A stretch of 64,000 bases of DNA from Georhizobium profundi (GTDB lineage Bacteria > Pseudomonadota > Alphaproteobacteria > Rhizobiales > Rhizobiaceae), in assembly GCF_003952725.1 (NCBI RefSeq), contig NZ_CP032509.1, positions 4,292,608 through 4,356,607 on the forward strand. Direction: 5' to 3'. Both the position numbers and the translations under genes were made by a program. The notes below the pieces were generated by a model, which made no database searches, was not told the DNA's origin, and saw nothing but the letters and a program-made list of their open reading frames with translations. Shown piece after piece: positions 58,121 to 64,000 of the stretch; positions within the stretch are counted from its first letter, which is position 1, and the number at the start of each line of letters is the position of its first letter.

Positions 58121-58356
58121 TGCTCTTCAATGTACGCCCAGAGCGCGTCAAACTCGGCCTTTTGATCGAAATCCGCTCGCGGACGGATGCCGAGTGCGAG
58201 AAGGTCCTCGACCTTGGGCTTCTTTCGCTGGTGCTGTCCGCGAACCGACTCGGTCAAAATCCGGCGCGCTTCTTCCTCCATGGATATGCCGTGGGCCGCT
58301 GCGCGTTCGCGCAGTGCCTGCTTCGTTTCCCCGTCCAACTTGCGTACGGTCGGCAC
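58117..58356 (-). CDS. FitA-like ribbon-helix-helix antitoxin, now orphan
   Basis: A 79-residue protein. The N terminus is a ribbon-helix-helix of the FitA/plasmid-stability type (VRKLDGETKQALRERAAAHG and MEEEARRILTESVR). The C terminus (DLLALGIRPRADFD, then EFDALWAYIEEQ) would bind the toxin. FitA-type proteins repress their operon and neutralise a PIN nuclease. The partner gene directly downstream is deleted internally, so this antitoxin has no cognate toxin here. Confidence 0.8.
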   Translation of the reverse strand: MPTVRKLDGETKQALRERAAAHGISMEEEARRILTESVRGQHQRKKPKVEDLLALGIRPRADFDQKAEFDALWAYIEEQ

Positions 58357-58415
58357 GCTCTAACCCCCGCAATCGAGATTACCCCGCGTCGTCAAGCGCA
58401 AGCATGCTAGCACGA

Positions 58416-59990
58416 TCAGCCGATCTGGAACGCGATCCACACCAGGGTCGCTGCGATGATCCAGAGCGCGACGCGTCCGCTTCGGCTGTGGCGGGCTTCT
58501 GCCCGGCCGATCGCTTCCGCCGTTTCGGCGTCGAACCGCAGGCCTTTTTCGGCCATTGCATCGATTTCGCGCGTCAGCCGCTCGGTACGCGCTGCGATCT
58601 CGGGCGCCTGCTCGGCCAGCTTGAAGGCGGCGCGCAATCCGTCGCGCGCGTCGCTAACGATGCGCGCCGGCCCAAGATTGCCTCGGATCCATTCGCCGAC
58701 GACGGGCTCGGCGGCGCGCCACATATTGAACCGCGGATTGAGCGTGCGGGCGACACCCTCGACGACGACCATGGTCTTCTGCAGCATCACGAGTTCAGGC
58801 CGCGTCTGCATGTCGAAAAGTTCGGTCACCTCGAACAGAAGCGTTAGCAGCCGAGCCATGGAGATGGTTTCGGCAGACTGGCCGTGGATCGGCTCGCCGA
58901 TGGCGCGAATGGCCTGCGCAAAACTCGCCACGTCGTAGGATCGCGCCACATATCCCGCTTCGAAATGCACTTCTGCAACGCGCATGTAGTCCCGCGTGAT
59001 GAAGCCGAAGAGAATTTCGGCCAGGAACCGGCGTTCCTTCTTTCCCAACCTGCCGACGATGCCAAGATCGACCGCGACGATCGTGCCATCGGCCTGCACG
59101 AACAGATTGCCCTGGTGCATGTCGGCGTGGAAGAAACCGTCCCTCAGCGTGTGGCGAAGGAACGACTGGATCAGAACGTCGGCAAGATGGTCGAGATCGT
59201 GGCCGGCCTCGCGCAAGGCGTCCACCTGGGACATCTTGATGCCGTCGATCCACTCCATCGTGATGACGTCGCGGCCGGTGCGTTCCCAATCCACTTTAGG
59301 AACGCGGAAACCGGGATCGCTGGCCGTGTTCTCGCCGAGTTCTGAAAGCGCTGCCGCCTCCAGCCGCAGATCCATCTCGATACGGGTCGTCTGCTCCAGG
59401 ATGCGGGTGACTTCGATCGGCCGCAGCCGCCGCGTGAGGGGCACGTGGCGCTCGAGCAGTTCGGACACGAAATAGAAGGTCGACAGATCGCGCCGGAAGC
59501 GGCCGCGCACGCCCGGGCGGGCAACCTTGACGGCAACCTTGTGCTCGACCCCGTCCTTGATGAGGTACGCCGGATGGACTTGCGCAATCGAGGCGGCTGC
59601 GATCGGCGGTTCGATCCGCACGTAGGCATCGCTGATCGGACGCCCGATCGACAGGGAAACGCTCTCCATCGCCTGTTCGAGCGGAAAGGTCTCCATCCGA
59701 TCCTGCAGAAGCGCCAGATCAGCCGCAATGTCGGCGCCCACGACATCGGGTCGGGTCGCCAGGAACTGGCCGAGCTTAACGTAGGATGGGCCGAGCCGCG
59801 CGACTGCCCGCGCCAACCGGTCGCTGCGGCTCGCTTCCTTGGCCTTGGACCGGGCCAGGTAGCGGGAAAAGCCGTGCAGCGTGCGCATCAGCGGCGGCAG
59901 ATCGTCCGCTGGCAGGGCCGCGATCACGCCTTCGCGCACGAACACCCAGCCGACCCGGACCAGTTGCAGATAGGACATGAAATTGCCCAT
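58416..59990 (-). CDS. ubiB: Ubiquinone biosynthesis protein UbiB (ABC1/ADCK family)
   Basis: A 524-residue atypical protein-kinase-like ATPase needed for ubiquinone synthesis. The family-specific KxGQ motif is YVKLGQFLATRPD, the Ala-rich loop reads PPIAAASIAQVHPA, and the kinase-like core shows TMEWIDGIKMS, FHADMHQGNLFV and VAVDLGIVGRLG. A C-terminal hydrophobic helix (GRVALWIIAATLVWIAFQIG) anchors it to the membrane. It starts 5 bases after the ubiE stop. Confidence 0.95.
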   Translation of the reverse strand: MGNFMSYLQLVRVGWVFVREGVIAALPADDLPPLMRTLHGFSRYLARSKAKEASRSDRLARAVARLGPSYVKLGQFLATRPDVVGADIAADLALLQDRMETFPLEQAMESVSLSIGRPISDAYVRIEPPIAAASIAQVHPAYLIKDGVEHKVAVKVARPGVRGRFRRDLSTFYFVSELLERHVPLTRRLRPIEVTRILEQTTRIEMDLRLEAAALSELGENTASDPGFRVPKVDWERTGRDVITMEWIDGIKMSQVDALREAGHDLDHLADVLIQSFLRHTLRDGFFHADMHQGNLFVQADGTIVAVDLGIVGRLGKKERRFLAEILFGFITRDYMRVAEVHFEAGYVARSYDVASFAQAIRAIGEPIHGQSAETISMARLLTLLFEVTELFDMQTRPELVMLQKTMVVVEGVARTLNPRFNMWRAAEPVVGEWIRGNLGPARIVSDARDGLRAAFKLAEQAPEIAARTERLTREIDAMAEKGLRFDAETAEAIGRAEARHSRSGRVALWIIAATLVWIAFQIG

Positions 59991-59995
59991 GCGGC

Positions 59996-60772
59996 TCAGA
60001 GCTTCCAGCCGGAATGCAGAGCCGCGATGCCGCCCGAATAATCGGTCCAGCGGACGCGATCGAAGCCTGCCTGCTCAATCATCCGTGCAAAATCAGCCTG
60101 ACGCGGGAATTTGCGGATGGATTCGACAAGATACCGGTAGGGTTCGCCGTCACCTGCGATCGCCTTGCCGAGTGCCGGGATGCCATTGAAGGACCAGGCG
60201 TCGTAGACCTTGTCGAGGATCGGCATCTGGACCTCGGAAAATTCCAGCACGAGCAGTCTGCCGCCGCGCTTCAGGACGCGGTGCGCCTCCTTGAGAGCCT
60301 TGGCGATGTCGGGAACGTTGCGAATGCCGAAAGCGATCGTATAGGCATCGAATTCAGCATCGCCGAACGGCAATTCTTCCGCATTGGCCTCGACGAAATC
60401 GACGTTCTCGGACAGGTTTCGCTTCTCGGCGCGCTCCTGGCCGACGCCCAGCATCGATCTGTTGATATCGAGCACGGTCGCATGCGCCTGGCGATGCGAG
60501 GCATCGACGATGCGAAAGGCGATATCGCCCGTCCCACCTGCCACGTCGAGCACCTTGAAGCCCGGGTGCCGGGGCGGATTGAGCGCCGTCACCATCGCGT
60601 CCTTCCAGACGCGGTGCAGGCCGGCCGACATCACATCGTTCATGATGTCGTAGCGTCGGGCCACCTGGTGGAAAACGGCATCGACCATGCCCTGTTTCTC
60701 GCCGCTTCCGACGGATTTGAAACCGAAGGAGGTATCCATGCCGCCTTGGGCAGTCGCGCGCTCATCGGACAT
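59996..60772 (-). CDS. ubiE: Demethylmenaquinone/2-methoxy-6-polyprenyl-benzoquinol methylase UbiE
   Basis: A 258-residue SAM-dependent C-methyltransferase of ubiquinone synthesis. The two UbiE signatures are [17 protein letters not shown] and [16 protein letters not shown], with the SAM motif [13 protein letters not shown] between them and the ending [14 protein letters not shown]. The start at 60772 ([11 protein letters not shown]) is preferred; a longer frame continues to 60811. It is first in ubiE-ubiB, divergent from mutM. Confidence 0.96.
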   Translation of the reverse strand: MSDERATAQGGMDTSFGFKSVGSGEKQGMVDAVFHQVARRYDIMNDVMSAGLHRVWKDAMVTALNPPRHPGFKVLDVAGGTGDIAFRIVDASHRQAHATVLDINRSMLGVGQERAEKRNLSENVDFVEANAEELPFGDAEFDAYTIAFGIRNVPDIAKALKEAHRVLKRGGRLLVLEFSEVQMPILDKVYDAWSFNGIPALGKAIAGDGEPYRYLVESIRKFPRQADFARMIEQAGFDRVRWTDYSGGIAALHSGWKL

Positions 60773-60802
60773 GCAGTGTCTCAATCCTTGTTGCCATCGG
60801 CT

Positions 60803-60831
60803 TTGCCGCACTCGTCGCGAGGTCTTATATG
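60803..60831 (+). promoter_or_regulatory. Putative mutM promoter
   Basis: TTGCCG (60803-60808) and TATATG (60826-60831) are separated by 17 bases. The start point would be near 60838, about 67 bases before mutM. Confidence 0.45.
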
Positions 60832-60904
60832 GGCAATCATTCTGAAATCAAAAGCTTCGGCGCAGCTTCGCCGCGAAGCTCATCGGGAAAGCGCGGACTG
60901 ATCG

Positions 60905-61810
60905 ATGCCCGAATTGCCTGAGGTGGAAACGGTGCGGCGCGGCCTGGCGCCCGCCATAGAAGGCCGCATGATCGCCCGTGTGGAACAGCGGCGACCCGAC
61001 CTTCGGTTTCCGTTTCCCGAGAACTTCGCCGCACGCCTTGAAGGGCGCCGCATCGTCTCGCTTGGCCGACGTGCGAAATATCTGCTGATCGAACTCGATG
61101 ACGATGCTGTCGTCGTCGCGCATCTCGGCATGTCGGGATCGTTCCGGATGGAGACACCCGGTGCCCCTGATCCGGATAAAGACACGCCCGGCAATTTTCA
61201 TCGCGCCCGATCGCGCCTCACCCAGCACGATCACATCGTCTTTCATCTGGTAGACGAAGGGGCGCCGCTTACCGTCATTTATAATGACCCGCGGCGCTTC
61301 GGCTTCATGACACTCATCGAGCGCAAGGCCGATCTTCCGATTCACCCGCATTTTCTGGGCCTTGGGCGCGAGCCGACCGGCAACGATCTCGACGCCGACT
61401 ATCTCGCATCGCGTTTTGCGGGAAAGACCGCTCCGCTCAAGGCCGCGCTTCTCGACCAGCGGGTGATCGCCGGGCTTGGCAATATCTATGTGTGCGAGGC
61501 GCTATGGCGCTCCCGCCTGTCACCGCGCCGCGCCGCCGGCTCGCTTGTCACGTCCAGCGGCAAGCCGGGCAAGCGGCTCGATGCCCTGAGTGTCGCTATA
61601 AGGGACGTGATCGCCGACGCCATCGCTGCCGGCGGCTCGTCATTGCGCGACTACATGCAGGCGGACGGGGCGCTCGGCTATTTCCAGCACAGCTTTTCCG
61701 TCTACGATCGCGAGGGCGAGCCTTGCCGTCGCGAGGCTTGTGGCGGTACGGTCCGCCGCATCGTCCAGAGCGGGCGATCGACATTCTTCTGCCCCAGCTG
61801 CCAGCGGTGA
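60905..61810 (+). CDS. mutM: Formamidopyrimidine-DNA glycosylase
   Basis: A 301-residue bifunctional DNA glycosylase/AP lyase removing 8-oxoguanine. The catalytic N terminus is [13 protein letters not shown] (Pro1 after Met removal, Glu2). Further features are [10 protein letters not shown], the helix-two-turn-helix [19 protein letters not shown], and the C-terminal zinc finger with four Cys ([14 protein letters not shown] and [10 protein letters not shown]). The length is slightly above the common 270-293 residues because of an insertion around residues 80-100. Confidence 0.96.
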   Translation: MPELPEVETVRRGLAPAIEGRMIARVEQRRPDLRFPFPENFAARLEGRRIVSLGRRAKYLLIELDDDAVVVAHLGMSGSFRMETPGAPDPDKDTPGNFHRARSRLTQHDHIVFHLVDEGAPLTVIYNDPRRFGFMTLIERKADLPIHPHFLGLGREPTGNDLDADYLASRFAGKTAPLKAALLDQRVIAGLGNIYVCEALWRSRLSPRRAAGSLVTSSGKPGKRLDALSVAIRDVIADAIAAGGSSLRDYMQADGALGYFQHSFSVYDREGEPCRREACGGTVRRIVQSGRSTFFCPSCQR

Positions 61811-61849
61811 TCCCAGGCGGGCGGGGCCTTTAATAGCAAGGGAGGTTTC

Positions 61850-62623
61850 ATGGCCTACGAAACGATCAAGGTGGAGACACGCGATCGTGTGGCGATCGTG
61901 ACTTTGAACAGGCCCGATGCCCTCAATGCTTTGAACTCCACAGTGATGACCGAGCTGATCGACGCCACCGAGGGCTTCGATCGCGATGCCGGCATCGGCG
62001 CGATCGTCATCACCGGTTCGGAAAAGGCCTTTGCCGCCGGTGCCGACATCAAGGAAATGCAGTCGCTCACCTTCGTCGACAATTACCTCGGCGACTTCAT
62101 CGGCGGCTGGGATGCCATCGCCCGCACCCGCAAGCCCAAGATCGCTGCCGTTTCGGGCTACGCGCTGGGCGGAGGCTGCGAGCTGGCGATGCTTTGCGAT
62201 TTCATCATCGCTTCCGACACTGCGAAGTTCGGTCAGCCGGAAATCACACTCGGCGTCATCCCGGGCATGGGCGGGACGCAGCGCCTCGCACGCGCAGTCG
62301 GCAAGGCCAAGGCGATGGATCTCTGCCTCACCGGCCGCATGATGGACGCCGAAGAGGCCGAACGCTCGGGGCTTGTCGCACGTGTCGTGCCGGCTGCCGA
62401 ACTTCTCGACGTGGCGATCAAGGCTGCGCAGAAGATCGCATCCTTGCCGTTGCCGGCCGTGATGATGGCGAAGGAAACCGTCGATCGCGCCTTCGAAAGC
62501 ACGCTCAGTGAGGGACTGCGCTTCGAGCGCCGGGTGTTCCACTCGCTGTTTGCTACGGAAGACCAAAAGGAAGGCATGGCCGCCTTTGCCGAAAAGCGGA
62601 AGCCCGTCTTCAAGAACCGCTAG
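61850..62623 (+). CDS. Enoyl-CoA hydratase
   Basis: A 257-residue crotonase. Oxyanion-hole motifs are [14 protein letters not shown] and [18 protein letters not shown]; the two catalytic glutamates lie in [20 protein letters not shown]. It closely resembles the short-chain enoyl-CoA hydratase found between mutM and rpsT in rhizobia, and probably acts in fatty acid or amino acid breakdown. The ATG at 61850 follows AAGGGAGG, a strong ribosome-binding site. Confidence 0.94.
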   Translation: MAYETIKVETRDRVAIVTLNRPDALNALNSTVMTELIDATEGFDRDAGIGAIVITGSEKAFAAGADIKEMQSLTFVDNYLGDFIGGWDAIARTRKPKIAAVSGYALGGGCELAMLCDFIIASDTAKFGQPEITLGVIPGMGGTQRLARAVGKAKAMDLCLTGRMMDAEEAERSGLVARVVPAAELLDVAIKAAQKIASLPLPAVMMAKETVDRAFESTLSEGLRFERRVFHSLFATEDQKEGMAAFAEKRKPVFKNR

Positions 62624-62694
62624 CTAGCGATCGGGCGCGCGACGATCAGCGCCCCGGACAGACGTTTCCAATGGTCTGTCCTGCGTTTTGCGCG

Positions 62695-62723
62695 TTGACG
62701 GGTCCGATCATTCCAGCTATACG
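62695..62723 (+). promoter_or_regulatory. Putative rpsT promoter
   Basis: TTGACG (62695-62700) and TATACG (62718-62723) are spaced by 17 bases, a good rhizobial sigma-70 match. The start point would be near 62730, leaving a leader of about 127 bases before rpsT. Confidence 0.6.
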
Positions 62724-62791
62724 CGCCGCACGGATTTGGCAGACCATTCGTGTGTCCGCCTGCTCATTTGCTCCCACTCTCGATGATGACG

Positions 62792-62811
62792 AAGCCTCTG
62801 AAGAGGTTTTT
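62792..62811 (+). terminator. Terminator-like hairpin in the rpsT leader
   Basis: AAGCCTC (62792-62798) and GAGGTTT (62803-62809) pair over seven positions (one G-T) around a TGAA tetraloop, and the 3' arm runs into TTTTT (62807-62811). It lies in the transcribed leader about 50 bases before the rpsT ATG and could attenuate transcription. The stem is short, so it may be weak. Confidence 0.4.
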
Positions 62812-62856
62812 CCGCGGAAGGTGGTGGCACGGAACAAGTTTGTAAGAGAGGCATCG

Positions 62857-63123
62857 ATGGCCAATACCACTTCGGCGAAAAAAGCGACCCGCAAGATGGC
62901 GCGCCGCACCCTGATCAACAAGTCGCGCCGCTCGCGCGTTCGCACCTATGTCCGCAAGGTCGAAGAGGCGATTGCTTCGGGCGACCTGCAGGCAGCTGCA
63001 GCCGCTTTCAAGGCGGCACAGCCCGAACTGATGCGCGCTGCGACCAAGGGCGTGATGCACAAGAATACGGCATCGCGGAAGGTCTCGCGCCTGGCGGCTC
63101 GGGTTAAGGCGATCAGCGCCTAA
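62857..63123 (+). CDS. rpsT: 30S ribosomal protein S20
   Basis: An 88-residue S20. It begins [18 protein letters not shown] and shows [19 protein letters not shown], then the conserved [20 protein letters not shown] (20 residues), all diagnostic. The ATG at 62857 follows AAGAGAGG; the upstream open frame crosses the promoter and is not coding. rpsT next to dnaA is a common alphaproteobacterial arrangement. Confidence 0.97.
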   Translation: MANTTSAKKATRKMARRTLINKSRRSRVRTYVRKVEEAIASGDLQAAAAAFKAAQPELMRAATKGVMHKNTASRKVSRLAARVKAISA

Positions 63124-63152
63124 GACGTCCCATTTCCGAACACCATCTGGTT

Positions 63153-63177
63153 AAGCCTGGCCGCGGCCGGGCTTTTC
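63153..63177 (+). terminator. Intrinsic terminator of rpsT
   Basis: AAGCCTGGCC and GGCCGGGCTT pair over ten positions (one T-G) with a tiny GC turn, followed by TTC after the TT of the stem (GGCTTTTC). It begins 30 bases after the rpsT stop. Confidence 0.75.
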
Positions 63178-63986
63178 TGATTCATGCCTTTTCGAATTGC
63201 CACAGTCGCTGGATTGCCCGTCACATCCCTGACATAGACCTTAAGGACCGACAGATTTTATTGTTTGAGAACAGTATCTTACAGGAGGTGTCTCTTTGTA
63301 CGCAACTTGTTCTCCCGGCCGCAATTTGGCCAAAAGCGGTCAAGCGCTATTTTATTTTTTTCTCCGCGCCCGTGACTTTTTAGAGTGGATTTTTCGAAAA
63401 GCGCCTTCCTTCAACGCTTTACCGAAAACGCACTTGTTGCGGCCCCTGCGCAGCCGGGCTGTCAAGCCTTCCACCGTTAAAACGGCGTAAATTCTCCAGT
63501 TGATATCTCTGAACGAGGCTGCCTTAATACCTTCCACAGGGGGCAGCCAGTAAACAGGTGACGGACCGCATGCGGATCGTCACTGCCGACGGCCAACGTC
63601 GAGCTGAGCTGTTTCCGCACATCGTTAGCGCGCGGCGTTATCGCGCATTCATTGTCTTGATGACGAGGATCGGCACGCGGATCATCCTTCGCGTGATACG
63701 TTTCTTGTTGTCTTTTAGAAGACCACTGCATCGGGGCGCATGTGGAACACTGCGAGGGGAAACGCTGAGAATGAGCAGATAGCGGGGCGACGGGCAAAAC
63801 CGGCTCTCCTTCGTTGCGAGGCGGAGGGACCGGAGCCGGTAGTCGGTGTGGACGCGAGGCCTCACCGACTGATGCGAGTTTCGACATGGCAAACGAGCGA
63901 AACGGCATCTGAAAAGGCGCCATCCGATGGGCATGATGTCCGGGATGGGTGGGACAGGCGAACAGCAGTTTAAAAGGCGGCAAAAT
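63178..63986 (+). other. Gene-poor region between rpsT and dnaA
   Basis: About 0.8 kb without a convincing conserved gene. It has AT-rich tracts unusual for this window, notably 63348-63361 (TATTTTATTTTTTT) and 63251-63280. A near-match to the CtrA box, TTAA-N7-TAAA, is at 63477-63491 and one GANTC site (GATTC) is at 63179-63183. No 9/9 DnaA box (TTATCCACA) was found on reading. Its length and AT content suggest a regulatory region for dnaA; an origin role is possible but unsupported. Confidence 0.5.
63296..63490 (+). CDS. Possible small ORF with strong ribosome-binding site upstream of dnaA
   Basis: A 64-codon frame beginning with TTG at 63296, preceded five bases earlier by AGGAGGTG (63283-63290), the best Shine-Dalgarno match in the region. 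The product is basic with an aromatic-rich stretch (ALFYFFLRARDFLEWIF) and a Lys/Arg-rich end. I do not recognise a family. The AT-rich tract falls inside the frame, so the frame could be chance. It might instead be a leader peptide; expression is unproven. Confidence 0.25.
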   Translation: MYATCSPGRNLAKSGQALFYFFLRARDFLEWIFRKAPSFNALPKTHLLRPLRSRAVKPSTVKTA

Positions 63987-64000
63987 ATGCAATCGACACC
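63987..64000 (+). CDS. dnaA: Probable start of dnaA (first codons only)
   Basis: The window ends 14 bases into an open frame beginning ATGCAATCGACACC (M-Q-S-T). AAAAGG nine bases upstream is a plausible ribosome-binding site. The identification as the replication initiator gene rests on position: rpsT followed by dnaA is usual in this group. The same frame is open upstream with in-frame ATGs at 63927, 63933, 63936 and 63945, so the true start may be up to 20 codons earlier. Confidence 0.5.

Noticed and set aside
63558..63782. 74-codon frame upstream of dnaA
   Set aside because: No ribosome-binding site, strongly basic low-quality composition, and no recognised family.
63178..63986. DnaA boxes or a replication origin
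   Set aside because: Only poor matches such as CCTTCCACA were found; AT-rich tracts alone do not establish an origin.

Overview
The window is a gene-dense, high-GC chromosomal segment of an alphaproteobacterium of the order Hyphomicrobiales (Rhizobiales). The assignment rests on gene order and family content: HIG1-like protein / PduO adenosyltransferase / etfBA / hbd, argH-lipoprotein-lysA, the DUF4175 (TIGR02302) protein, ftsEX-ydcF-plsC-DUF2125, metXW, aerobic cobaltochelatase cobS-cobT beside a J-domain gene and bolA, aroKB-xerD-accA, and ubiE-ubiB-coaBC next to mutM-echA-rpsT-dnaA. Genus is not resolvable by eye. No rRNA, tRNA, CRISPR array, insertion sequence or prophage was seen.

Layout. 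1-8.1 kb: 3' end of gluQ, a small membrane protein, a YihY-type protein, an SDR, then HIG1-like protein, corrinoid adenosyltransferase, rhomboid protease, etfBA, 3-hydroxyacyl-CoA dehydrogenase and the thioredoxin-like TlpA. 8.1-18.8 kb: argH, small lipoprotein, lysA, a diguanylate cyclase, the DUF4175 protein, a CpdR-like response regulator, a PAS hybrid kinase and hpt. 18.9-24.8 kb: cell-envelope block with ftsEX, ydcF, plsC, a ChaC-like cyclotransferase and DUF2125. 24.8-28.9 kb: tyrC-hisC facing metXW. 28.9-30.5 kb: a RES/Xre toxin-antitoxin pair wedged between metW and a methyltransferase. 30.7-36.6 kb: VOC protein, gloB, cupin, exporter, DUF3108, rpmB, a queuosine-precursor transporter with a preQ1-I-like pseudoknot at its start codon, and a phytase-like lipoprotein. 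36.6-46.1 kb: cobT, cobS, J-domain protein, bolA, CorC/HlyC protein, aroB-aroK, xerD, accA. 46.1-53.7 kb: a tightly coupled minus-strand operon for aromatic acyl-CoA breakdown (ligase, monooxygenase/reductase fusion, SDR, MarR, hydratase, acyl-CoA dehydrogenase, RidA), best explained as an aerobic 2-aminobenzoyl-CoA (anthranilate) route. 53.8-64 kb: panC, maiA, peroxiredoxin, GFA protein, coaBC, an antitoxin with a deleted PIN-toxin remnant, ubiB-ubiE, mutM, an enoyl-CoA hydratase, rpsT, a gene-poor stretch of about 0.86 kb, and the first codons of dnaA.

Most of the window is core metabolism. The most interesting signals are small: the preQ1-I-like element overlapping the yhhQ-family start codon; a PIN toxin gene reduced to its two ends beside an intact antitoxin; a palindromic operator wrapped around the promoter of the RES/Xre pair; a MerR/LiuR-like palindrome in the spacer of the etfBA promoter; and clustered palindromes upstream of the aromatic-CoA operon.
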